From Trichoplax sp. H2 (Eukaryota > Placozoa > Uniplacotomia > Trichoplacea): a stretch of 64,000 nt of DNA. The notes beneath the pieces are model-generated. The model saw only the letters and a list, made by a program, of their open reading frames with translations, searched no databases and was not told the DNA's origin. The DNA lies in assembly GCA_003344405.1 (NCBI GenBank), contig NOWV01000065.1, forward strand, positions 310,001 to 374,000. The letters are read 5' to 3'. Below, piece after piece: positions 49,301 to 61,155 of this stretch (its first letter is position 1; each line of letters starts with the position of its first letter). The position numbers were made by a program, and so were the translations under genes.

Positions 49301-52300
49301 AATCTTCTTACACAATAATCGGTAAACCCACTTATATATTCCGTTCATACCTGTTTGTAAAGTAGTAATCCATTTCATTTGCTGATCTGAGCTCTTGGCA
49401 ACGACATATAATTTCCAGTCGCTTCCATCTTCATCATAGATAATCTGCAATAGGATCAATTCGAATTCAAATAATGGTAACATTAAATTAGCCTGATATT
49501 GCCTATTTCAAATGACTGAAAACAATTTAACCTGGAAGACAAATTTCTGTGAGAAAGCTTGTGCATCCAATGATTCAATTACTCTAATATTTGTCAGCTC
49601 TATCGATCCTTTTAACTTGCCCAGTTTCTATAATGAAAAAGATTTATTGTGATGAAAGACCGTTAATGCTTAAAATTGATAAACATGCATAATAATTATG
49701 TATTCGATGGTGAGGGATCGATTTTGGGCAGTTGTATGAAGGTCTATCTAGTTGTCTATAGATATTCATTTCTACGACAATTGCGATTCTTTTAAGCTAG
49801 TTTTCATGTGTCTTTTAACAGAAACATTGACTCCAATCGTCGATTGGGAAGGCCATTCAACGATTAGTATTGGTAAGAGGGTGGAAGGCAGATACACTTG
49901 TGCATTTTAGAACGGCCATGTCTCAGGATTATGACTGGTAGATGCAGGATAAAAGGAATTGTATTAAGGCCCTCTAATCAGTTGAGATTTATTCAAAATT
50001 TTGAATAGCAAACATATCAAACGACTTATTAGCAGCTCTCTGTAGTCATGAAAGAATAATTCTAGTCGTCTAGGCAGCTTTAATCAATCGATAACATTAC
50101 AATTACCTAACTAGACAGAGAGATCATTAATTGTTTCAAATTATCGTCTACCGAAAAATCTATAAGTCAACATATAAAGCTATAATAAAATTCAAATCCA
50201 ATGAAAGGTAAGCAAGTATTAATAACTTTCATTAAAATTTATTATTAGAAACTAACGAAGCTAAATGCAAGTTCTTTTTGCGGTATTTGGAACCGTAGTA
50301 ATAGCTTTCATTATAATTTATTAATAGAAAACTAACCAAGCTAAATGCAAAGCTCTTTTTACGGTATTTGAAATCATCTATTTTGCCAGGTTGATAGAAA
50401 ATATTTGCATTAAAAACTAAAGAAGCTAAATGGAAAGCTCTCAGTGCGATATTTGGACACTGTAAGCTGGCCATTTATATTTGCTAGGTGGCGAGAAAAA
50501 CAAAATATTCTCGTTGCGAACTCTATATTATCGAAGCTAAATACAAAGCTCTCCGACCGATATTTCGACACTGCAAGCTTACCGCCTATATACCAGGTGG
50601 CTAGAAAAAATGAAATATTGTCATTATAAACAATCAAAGCTAAATGCAAAGCTCTCTGTGCGATATTTGGACACTGTAAGCCTGCCATCTATGTTACCAG
50701 CTGATCAGAAAAAAGAAATATTCTTATTGCGAAACTAACAAAACTAAATACAAAGCTCTTCATGTGGCATTTGGATACTGTAAGCCTACCATCGATGTTG
50801 TCAGGTGGCCAAAATAATATTCTTATTATAAAACTAACATAGCTCAAGGCAAAGCTCTCTATGTAGTATTTGGACACTCTAAGCCAACCATTGATGTTGT
50901 CTGGTAGCTAAAAAAATACTCTCATTGCAAAACTAACGAAGCGAAATGCAAAACTCTCTGTGTTCGGTATTTGGATACCGTAAGCCTACCATCTATGTGG
51001 CCAGGTATGAAATATTCTCATTGTAAACTATCAGAGCTAAATGTAAAGCTCTCTATGCGATATTTAGACATGGTAATCCTACTTACAGTCTATGTTATCA
51101 GGTGGTTAGTCACGACAATTCTTCGTCATGCAATAGTTTAGAATGACGAAGGAATGGCTTAAGAACTTGTGTTCTACCTTAATTTCTCTATCATCGTTTT
51201 ATAGCGCGGTAGAACTAGATGGGTATAGCTCCATCATTGGCATTCATAGGTAAGGAAGACAGCAAGAAAATGAATTGTAAAATCGAATAGAATAAAATGA
51301 AACAATAGCTCTGATCGTAACCATAGAAAGAAAGCAAATTGAATATATATCAAAGGGAAGAAACAGACCCAATGACATTACTATGATATGTCTATCTTAT
51401 TCAATAAGCATAAACAGATTAACTAATTACCCTCAAGCACTGCTTGATTTTTAAACCAAACTATTACAACGCCTAGTTAGACATCGATTGTTGTCTTGCC
51501 ATTACTATTGTTATCTATTAACAAGTAAAGACATTGACTTTATTGATGATCCTCTTGTTATTTTTGTTGAAAGCATTGGAACTTATTGATGATGAACAAA
51601 TCACAAAAACTTAATCCTATTCTATAGGGAAGGGGAAACTGTATAGCATGGAAGGATAGGCGAATTCAATATTCTTGACGAGCCAAGTAAACTACATCTG
51701 TTATAAGTCGAAGATTATCCTATCTATTATTCAATAAGAAATGAAAAGTAAACTTTTTCACATGTCAACCATAATCAGATTCAAGAGCAACAAATGATAC
51801 ATTGATATTCAAGGGATAATTTATCATCGTATTTGAAAAGTAAACTTTTTTGACAGGTTATCCATGGTCGAGTTCAAGAGCCACAAATGATACATCGATA
51901 TTGAAGGGATAATTTGATATTATTTGAAAAGTGAACTTTTTACGTGTTATCCATCGTTAACTTCAAGAGTATTGTAATAAAATAATACGTCGATATTCGA
52001 GGAGTAATTTTGAAAAGTAAACTTTTTCACATGTTATCTATAATCGGGTTCAAGAGTACCGTAATAAAGGATATATCTATAGCCAAGGGGTCATTTTGAA
52101 AAGTCAACCTTTCACATCTTATCCATAATCGGGTTCAAGAGTAATACAATGATACATCGATATTCAAGGAATAATCTTAAAAATAGCAAACTAATATTTT
52201 TATATGTTATCCATAATCGGATTCAAGAGTAACAAGTAAAAATAGCGATATTCAAGGCGTAGTCTTGAACTTTTTACATGTTATTCATACTCGGGTTGAA

Positions 52301-54479
52301 GAGTAACCAATGATACACTGATATTCAAGGAATAGTTTGATATCGTATTCCAAAAATCAATTTAATGTTACACTTTACATAATCGGATTCAAAAGTAGCC
52401 CATGATACATCGATGTTCAAGGGATCATTGGGATTACTAAGAAATAGACTTGATATATTTTAGCGGCAGAATTACACTTCAGCTCCAATAAAAGCAAAGC
52501 AAAGGCGTTTGATATGACTGAAGAAAAGCTACATCATAATCTGATGACACATTTCAACACCATAATAAAGGTTTTCTAATTGTATTGGGTTTGTAAATGG
52601 TCATATTTTCGACAGTGAGTAATAACAATTGGAATGTATTTCTTTCTTCAGTAGCATCTTTAAACAGTTATTTATTTCTGCAATAACAACTTTGCAATAA
52701 ATTAATATACGATGAAATTACTAATAGCTACTTTTTAACGAATAGGCAATCACAAACACCGCTCAACTAAAACTGTCTTAACAGACATTTATGATTTAGT
52801 TACCTTGCTAATGAGTGATAGATTATCGTGTTTATTACTAAACTTGAGAATTCATTACTATTCATTGGATTCAATTTCAATGTTTAATTTAGCATCAGTC
52901 AAGGCTAAGTCTACAGTCCTCCTGTTGTGTATATTTCAGTTCTCTATAACTATAATTAGCGAATTACCATAGATTCCATGTATCGTAACTCGATGATTCC
53001 TTAAAAAGCAAACCTTTGAAGAAAAAGTGTTTAAGGTTATATTTAGCGTCATTTTATACTGTATAAAGCGTAATGTCGGGTTGAATACTGTCGCTGAGAA
53101 ATCCCTTCAATAGATCATAAGAAATAGAACTAAATGGATTAGCATTGCTTAATCACCTCAGACACTAATTAAATATCGGTCTTTGTTGCGACATGTTAGA
53201 CAGCTTTATTATCACAATTATCACGTTATGGCTGCTACTTTACCCTCTAGCCGATTAGTTAGTAGTGGTAGATGATAAGATCAAGTATTAAATGATTTAT
53301 TTTGTACTTAAGAGGTACGGATATTAGATAAAATAATTATTTATTATCAAGACATCAATCATCTATCAATTTTAGAGAAAAGATAGTGTAGTCATAGAAT
53401 GAGCCGGATGGATTCATATAGTGAGCCGTTAAATTGAGCCGATTCGTTATTGCCACTTGATGAGAAGATTGGGTAACACATGATCTATTTTGTACTTATA
53501 AGGCAGGGATACGAAATAAAAACAATTATCGAGACATCAATTCTCCTCTATCGATATAAGAGGAAAGATAGGGTGGTCACGTAACGAACCAGAGGGATTC
53601 ATCGTGTAAGCTTTACTCAAAATTAAGCCAATTCGTTAATGCCACTTAACGCGAATATCAAACATCCAATGATTTAATTTATAATTAAAAAGCAGAGATA
53701 TGAAGTAAAATAATTGTCAAGACATTAATCCTCTATTGATATTGGGAAAGCGATAGAGTAGTTATGTAACGAATCAGAGGCATTCATCGTGCAAACCTTA
53801 CTGTATATTAAACCAAATCGTTAGTGCCACTTGGAGAGAAGATCAAGTGATAAAATGATTTAATCTGTTAGCAGGGATATGAAACAAAACAGTTATCAAG
53901 GCATTAATCCTCAATCGATATTAGAGAAAAACACAGTGGCTAAGAAACGAAGCAGAGAAATTTGTACTATAAGCCTTAAATTAAATGCTTGATGTTACTA
54001 TGATGAAGGATAATTGTTCCCATGCCCTTATACAGCGTTAAATTCTATCGTTGAAAGATTTCTACCTCTTAAGTTATTCATTAGGAAAGCAGAAAAATGA
54101 GTTTAGGTGTAACTATTGAACTAGAGTTAAATTTGGGAGTAATTAATGCAACTATTACAACAGTTGATAAAATTTCAATTTTAAAAAAATAACAGTAGTC
54201 TGTCTACCTTACGCATATGTGTCACATACCAACTTAACATTGTGGATAATCAATAAAGTCATTCGAGTTGGCATGCGATTGCATGAATCAAATCAAAAGT
54301 GTCAATCTTACCTCCAAGTTGCCTTCGTAATAATATAATTTGGATTGAGTTAAAATGAATAGTCTCTCTTTAAAATTGCTACCGATAATGGAAGCAAGAA
54401 CACCCTTGTCTTGAGAACGTTTTGACATCACATCAATTAATAGGATCGTTTCGCCATCATGGCGTTCTTCGTCTGCCAT
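43397..54479 (-). CDS. Tec-family non-receptor tyrosine kinase, 21 exons
   Basis: Cytoplasmic kinase of the BTK/TEC/ITK group, recruited to phosphoinositides and acting below surface receptors. Minus-strand exons: 54479-54312, 49627-49532, 49444-49351, 49188-49033, 48441-48374, 48233-48045, 47891-47827, 47690-47634, 47282-47231, 47132-47053, 46969-46845, 46724-46656, 46507-46443, 45775-45669, 45546-45458, 44644-44496, 44353-44283, 44184-44063, 43907-43831, 43712-43632, 43486-43397; 2070 nt, 689 aa. PH domain 1-120 ([18 protein letters not shown]). BTK zinc motif H132, C143, C144, C154. Ser-rich linker. SH3 about 239-297 ([11 protein letters not shown]). SH2 about 298-390 ([15 protein letters not shown]). 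Kinase about 415-680 with K444, helix-C E459, HRDLAARN (540-547), DFG (562-564), activation-loop Y574/Y575 and WAAPE. All catalytic residues are present. Gatekeeper is S488, and C495 matches BTK Cys481. No classical proline-rich TH segment is seen. The exact vertebrate orthologue is unclear. Confidence 0.94.
44930..45400. repeat. Two copies of about 240 bp in a Tec kinase intron
   Basis: AGTAACTTCGCATT and AGTAACTTCCCATT begin segments near 44950 and 45181. Both run through TCGAGATTAAGATGAACCT, GACTGAAA, a TTTGGAG/ATCGGAG step and ATTTATA(C/T)AGCATCATACTA. The copies are about 80-85% alike by eye. Confidence 0.82.
50235..51115. repeat. Tandem array in Tec kinase intron 1, about nine copies of 80-110 bp
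   Basis: GAAGCTAAATGCAAAGCTCT with a following GATATTTGGACACTGTAAGC recurs near 50258, 50339, 50424, 50536, 50636, 50742, 50838, 50940 and 51032. Overlapping ORFs here (50232-50877, both strands) are products of the repeat and not genes. Confidence 0.9.
51735..52420. repeat. Second tandem array in Tec kinase intron 1, about seven copies of about 90 bp
   Basis: Units carry GAAAAGTAAACTTTTT, ACATGTTATCCATAATCGG, TTCAAGAG and GATACATCGATATTCAAGG in that order, from about 51735. Later copies lose the first segment. Confidence 0.85.
53200..53990. repeat. Third tandem array in Tec kinase intron 1, four copies of about 180 bp
   Basis: ATCAAGACATCAATC-like cores recur near 53346, 53528, 53717 and 53897. 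They are flanked by GCAGGGATATGAAA-like, TCGATATTAGAGAAA-like and GATTCATCGTG-like segments and GTTA(A/G)TGCCACTT. Together with the two preceding arrays it fills about half of the 4.7-kb intron. Confidence 0.85.
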
Positions 54480-57400
54480 GGTAATTTAAAAGATTGACGA
54501 TCCAATTGAATTAATCTTATCTGTTATTTTAGTGTAATTTAGGTTTTTCTACTTTTTGTTATGATCGCGGGAGTTTGATACGATAAGCCTAGAAAAGGCC
54601 TAGCAACGATTATAACCGATTAATAGTGTAATAACCTTCCATCCCTCCAAGATGATACCACATTGACATAAGTTAATCCTTTGATCAGAATGTATTTCTA
54701 TTTTTCACTTTGTATTGATCTCATGAGAAAATCAATCAACAGGTTGATTGAAAAGACTTTCAATTCTTGATAGGAAGATAATGTGAAATAGCGCAAAAGA
54801 CTTGAGAACCAAAAGAGTTGAATTTAGGTCAAGGCTTGTATTCCATAAAGTGGAGGATAATCACAATGAATATTGGTCATAGCAAAATGGATAGTGTCAT
54901 TAGCGATAGAAAAGCTAGCTATTAAATGATGGAAAAGTACAACCCTTGTTGTTTTATAGAATCGAGGTGATGACTGAATTTGAATAGCTAATTACATCAA
55001 AGATGCGCAACATGAATACATTATACAGGATTGAAGAATTAGAATAGACACCGGTATTATTTATAATGATCCAGATCAGCGACAGACTGACAGAATATGC
55101 AAACTATTAATAGAGTTTTTATTGCTGTTGATCCATGCTATGCAAAGAGTAAACTAATTTGATGTTGAGGTAAATTCCATTCGAGTAGAGCTAGGTAGCA
55201 ATCGATACATAAAATGACATCCATAGCTGTTGGATACTGTTATTCTCATCATGATGAAGGAAATCGATCCAGGATTTGGACAAATTTACCGTAGAAGAAA
55301 TCGTACTGTTATAGGTGTTATTATGATATTGTAAAGTAAAACTACTGCAATTAGCTGAAATCACTACAGATATGATCATATTTAGAAGATGTTATGTAAT
55401 AATATCTTAATACTACTGTATATCGTAGATCATTGATTATGATATTGTAGATCACATTTATAAACTACTTGATAATTACCGGACATGTTATGTATATATA
55501 GACATATTACCATAATATATATTCTCTTATCATATATACTAATGCTATTTTATATACACATATGTACTAACGATATTTTGCTCGCGTAAGTTACACATAT
55601 ATAGAGATTCTGACCTCCTAACTCTTTAGGTAGTCCTTATCTTTCTTATACCTTATGCATTATATTAACAACATTGTTAATTGGTGACTATTTTCAATAA
55701 ACTACCTTGTATCTCCCTACTTCTCTTCTACCTTGACTTACTCTTACAATAACTTAACAACATGCTGTACTATTACAATAGGATGCTAAATAGAGCAGAA
55801 TGTAGGCATTGCCATAACGATATTATCATCAAGGACAGAATGCTTTACTTTGTTGCAAATGATGTCCGATTGGATAGACAACCCGAGCATTGTAGATTGC
55901 GATGTTGATATATTGTTCTTATTACTATTCTGTTGGCGTGCTCTATTTCTCATCTGTGATCAAGGAAACCGATCAAGGACTTGTACAAGTTCACTGGAGA
56001 GGAAATCATACTGTAATAGGATGAAAAATAGAGCAGGTATCATCAAGAATAGAAAGCTCTGCTTTATAGCAAATTAAGTCCGATTGGAAAGACAACCAAA
56101 CATTCTAGAACAGTCGTATAATATCATTATTATTATCCTATTAGCGCACTCCGTTTCTCATCTATGATCAAGGAAACCGATCAAGGACTTGTACAAGTTT
56201 ATCAGAGAAGAAATTATACTGTAATAGAATATAAAATAGAGTAAAGGCATTGCCATAACCATGTTATCAAGATTACCATGCTCTGCTTTGTAGCTAATGG
56301 TGTCTGATTGAAAGGACAACCCGAGTATTCTAGATAAAATAGAGTAAGGCATTGCCATAACCATGCTATTATCAAGATCTCAATGCTTTGTAGCAAATTA
56401 TATCTGATTGGATAGACAATTCGAGCTTTCTAGATTGATTACAAAAATCCTTCAGTATTATTATTATTGCATGTTTCGTTGGATATTATTATTCTTATTA
56501 TGATCAAGGGAAGCGATCAAGGACTTGAACAAGTTTACTGCAGAAGGAATCATACTGTAATAGGATACAAAATAGATTAGAATGCAGGCACTACCATAAT
56601 TATGTCACCATCAAGAATAAAATACTCTACTTTGTAGCAAATTGTGTCCGATTGAATAGACAACTCGAACTTTCTAGATGGCAACAGTTATATAATGTTA
56701 TTATTGCTGTCCTATTGAGTGTACGTAGTAACAGCTGTCGACACGAGAAATCACCAACAAAGTAGGAAAGAAGGACTTTTGCTCATAATTGAGACTAACT
56801 TGTTGCCCCAACTAGGACAGTTTAATGCACTAGTTACCCCATCAATAGGAATAACTTAGATATGAATCATTTTCTTGTTTACTTTGTGTAGTCACATGGA
56901 GCTAGCACTTTCCGCCCTGTAAACTCACTCCTCCGATGACAGCTATGCCATAGTATTGATTACTATTCACTATGTCAATAAGACTACAAAGATGAAATGA
57001 TGTCATTCGAGGTTAATTACAAATTCTAATATCAAGCTTTTCAGCTTGGAATGATTCCATTGTCTATCCTAGAATTGGTTCGCCACTGATTTATCTTACC
57101 ATATTCCATCGGATCCTTGTACCGTAGATCAGTGATAACTGATCTTTATGGATTAACGTTGCATGATATTATTACTAGAATCAACATGCTTGATGTCTCA
57201 CAAAGAAAGTTAGACACTTAGTAATTGGATTGACCTAAAATCTAACCGAGCTAACGTTGATGATCATTTTGTTGAGTTTGTTCATAAGCTGATGTAATTC
57301 CATCTGACAATAATTTTAAAGTCGGCATGCTTTGTGATTAACTTCAACATGACAGGATAAATTACTATGTTAGTGGTTTAACTGGCTAGCATAATTGTAT

Positions 57401-60400
57401 CCAACAGCAAGTTTTATTAACAAATATCCGTTTCTAGAAAGAATTTAATTTAACGGACAAGTATCGCTGTCTTCAGGTTATTTACGATGAAAGTATTCTT
57501 CTACTTGCTAGCAAAATCGTGAACGCAGAGAATACTTGGCACTACTTAGTAAATTGGTTTGATGGTTGATCCCAAAATTACAGTATCGCACAACGAGATA
57601 TTTTATCCTTAAAACTCCAATTTTGACGTCGAAAAATTGTAAATATAACAGAGCGACAACAGATCTAAAATGATATCACAAAAATCCACTTTTAATAATT
57701 GTTTCGTGGGCAAGCGATCATATATGCTATTTGAATATTCATTACCTAGAGCATCGGTTAATGTTATCTTAACCGGATGATATTCTAATACTGGACAGCA
57801 GCTTTCACGAATAAATAAACATTTTTTGAGATTGAGCAGCAATTCATTTCGCTTTTGCAGTAATCAATTAGCTAGAGCATGGCTCTAACAAACTAGATTA
57901 GTTTTATTTATAGATAATCAGTTATGTGAAATATCAGTTTTGAATCCGTTGGTTAGCCAAGACATAGATTTCACTGTGCTTAATAAAGTTTCCGTTGGCA
58001 TCAATCGTTTACTAGTATACTAATCAGAATAGAATCGTATAAATGCGGCCAATACCTCTTCGCTGCTAGTTCGAATCATGATACAGTATATTGGTAACAA
58101 ATACTTTTATTAATAATGGTATCTTATCAAGTAGAGAGCTTCCATCCTTTGAAGAATTTTCTTCAGTAACATTTAACAATATCTTATACAAGTGTTGCAT
58201 GGGAAATAATGGCTTCTTGCTAAAAAACGAATCGTTAGCATCAATTGATTAGCCAAAATAGAAATTTACCACACCCAAATAATGGCTTTTTTATCAAATT
58301 AGTAAACGTCAAATTCCTGTAGGTCAATTACAAATAGGCTAAGATATAAACCTTTTTGATTAATTGACCTGTGAATATCCACATTTACTGGTCAATATTG
58401 CTATAAAAACTTCTTTCAGAATAGTCTAGTTTGATGTTGTTGTCATTGATAAATTTGGCCAAAGCATCATTGAAAACGATCTTATACACTAAAAATTGTT
58501 AGTGTCAAGTTTCAGTTTTTTTAAAGAAATCTAATTTATAAAAATCTCCATGATCGATTTCTTGATTAGCATGGATTAAGCTAGGATCAAAGCCAAATAT
58601 CGAATGACACTAACTGGAGAAAAGGATGCTTTACTAGTATTGAAAAAATATATAATCTAATATGGCTTAATTTGTAGGTGTTGAAGACCTGAAGATGATG
58701 TGATAGAGTTGGCAACTATGTTACTTGATTACAGTCTATCACATTCAGCAATCTCATAAAAATGATCATGTAATATTCTACTGTCTAAATAAAGGTTAAT
58801 GTCAGCTTTATTAATGATATTAGCAAGGATCTTTGACATATTCTTACAGCCTTTATAGTTGATAAGTTATGCAGTACAACAATACAGTCTATCACCTTTG
58901 ATTACTATTAGTGAAGGAACAGCAACACTTTTTTTGGTCTCCATTATTTATGATTATAGCATCCTTTATGTTTTAGATCATATACGAGCTTCTTTAAGAA
59001 ATACTAGTGCAAACTCCCGTCGCTTTGCAACAGGATTATGATACTTGAGCAAGAAATACCGCAACTTAGACCTGTCAGAGGTTCAGTAACTTTATCGTGT
59101 ACTAAGCACCAGTAATATATCAGATCAGATTTTATAAATTCGTTTGCCCCCAAAATTTATCACCGCTGTATAAGATTTCATTATTTCGTCGAACAATATA
59201 CGCTTGCTATTAGATTACATAATAAAGTAATATTTCATTCAAGGCACAAATTAAAGTCTTATGCAGACTATTAATTTTTGCAAATGGCCTTTGACTACAG
59301 CTTTAAATTATATATTGCCTAACATAAAAGTAACATAAAGTACAAGATAGAGATTGATACTTCCCATAGTGTAGTTATCGCACAAATTTTGAAATACTAT
59401 AATATTTTAAGGTTTAATCAAACATTTGAGATAAGAAAAAGGGCTAGAAATGAATAATTAATATATTTACTAATCTGATTATCATCGTTCCTTCAAAATA
59501 TTTATATATTACCAATAGAGAGTAGAAAAGCATCTTGGTTATGATAATAACATTATTTACATAGTCGGTAATTGCATTGCATTTAACATTCCAAAACTTT
59601 AATTACTATGAAACATGTAGCTATTGAGTTCAAGCTATTTCTGTCAGATAAGATTACTTATAGTTCACAATTTAATAATGAGGTTACAACTCACCGTCTC
59701 AACACTTCTGCTTATAATGCCATTTGTGATGACCTTTCCTTATGTCATCCGATTATTATAATAACGTTTAGTAATTTAAGCCAGATAGTATTACCTGTAA
59801 GTTCTCCAATTTGTGATTTTTAGATGTCTACTTAAACATATTTACTTAATAACCGATAGTCTAGCAAAATGAATAAGCACGTAACTGGATGAACAAATTT
59901 TAAGTCCGGTTTATGAATATGACTATATCTGTCTAATAAAAGAGAATTATCGAATTGCATATTTAGGGTACGCAGCATTTTTGTCATGTAGGCAGTTTAG
60001 GAACAGGATGTTGCTATACACTATATGCGAGTACAGTACACGTTTAGCTACGCGATGTAACGATTCCAACTAAAAGCGATAAAACCTATATGCTTAATCT
60101 AGCGAAGTTATATCATTCTATGTCATAAGATTCTACGACTTTGGTAATTTATAATTGCCATAATAACATACGATCTATCCCAAAGTTTGCGCCTACACCT
60201 ACACTTGTTGTTGGTCAATTTCGACTTCTAAGAAGTATTGGGTATATGCATCTTTAATCAAATATGTTATCAGTAATCTTAAATCGTAGAAAGTTAGCCA
60301 GGTTATAAACATATCATAATGGCCAAATTTACTTCATTCTATCTATCAAACATCAATTAATTACTAATATTTTGAATTCTATTAACTTTATTTCATTTTT

Positions 60401-61155
60401 GCTCATTTACAAATATTAAATTTTGATTATTCGCCATTAAAGCGCAATATTCAAGATACTTCATCAACTATTTGGTACATGTATGCGTATAGGTATTAAT
60501 TTGATACAGCAGTTACTGCGTGATGCATGATGCATATTCAAAATGTATACACGATAACGTACTTATTACTAATATTTGAATCTTTTCTTCATTTACGTAG
60601 AATAATATGCTGTTGTATAAACAGTACCATCTCTTGGAGAAAAATTATATTTCAAATTAAAATTAATATATTTCAATAATTTACTACTACAGTGAACGAT
60701 GCCGTACGTTGATTACAATTGGCACAAGATAATGCATTTTTAAACTGTTGCTGATGCTAAAATCATTTTGCTACTGGTAACTATCACCGACCGCTGGGAG
60801 AAACCGCCGAATGGACCAATCAAGTATATGTAAATACACTAATCAAATATTCAAGCAATCTGAAAGATTATCGATAGCGTTCGACAAAGGTAAATAATTC
60901 ATTATCATATATAACCATCAATAGTAGTTTCACAGCGATTATTACTTGACAGTAAGTTACATCACTTCATAATAATAATATCTATTATTATAAAACAATC
61001 ATATCGCAGCTACATAACAGCGTATATAGTTCGATTTTCTGCAGGTCTCCATTTACGAATAATAAAAGAATATGCATAATTCAGATTAATTTCAAATAAA
61101 TTCAATGTTTTATATAAATTTGTACAGCAATAGTCCATACGTATACTGTATGCAC
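54480..61155. other. 6.7-kb gene-free stretch between the Tec kinase and AFF-family gene
   Basis: The kinase 5' end lies at the left edge; the AFF-family 3' end lies at the right. Between them I find no exon with family similarity. The array at 55.2-56.7 kb is described separately. Between 57.4 and 58.6 kb there are loose repeats around TTAGCATCAAT(T/C)G-like segments. Short ORFs at 57609-57842 (minus), 58859-59041 and 59608-59823 have no motif, splice partner or conserved look. A small, fast-evolving or RNA gene could be missed here. Confidence 0.55.
55240..56720. repeat. Degenerate array of about 210-bp units
   Basis: GATCAAGGAAACCGATCAAGGAC followed by ACAAGTTTACTG and a GAAATCATACTGTAATAGG-like segment occurs near 55958, 56165 and 56502, with a diverged copy near 55250. 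GTAGCAAATTGTGTCCGATTG-like segments occur near 55852, 56067, 56289, 56389 and 56634, so some units are truncated. ORFs in both directions at 55850-56396 come from the repeat. Confidence 0.8.

Noticed and set aside
50232-50877. Overlapping ORFs on both strands with similar proteins
   Set aside because: They repeat the same residues because they lie in a tandem DNA array inside a kinase intron. There is no start context, domain or splice link.
55850-56396. ORFs in both directions near 56 kb
   Set aside because: They are translations of a degenerate repeat unit (the same phrases recur with shifts) and have no recognisable domain.
57609-57842. 77-codon minus-strand ORF
   Set aside because: It lies in a loosely repetitive stretch with no partner exon, and I recognise nothing in the translation.
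59608-59823. 71-codon plus-strand ORF
   Set aside because: Isolated, no motif, surrounded by AT-rich sequence without splice-linked coding frame.
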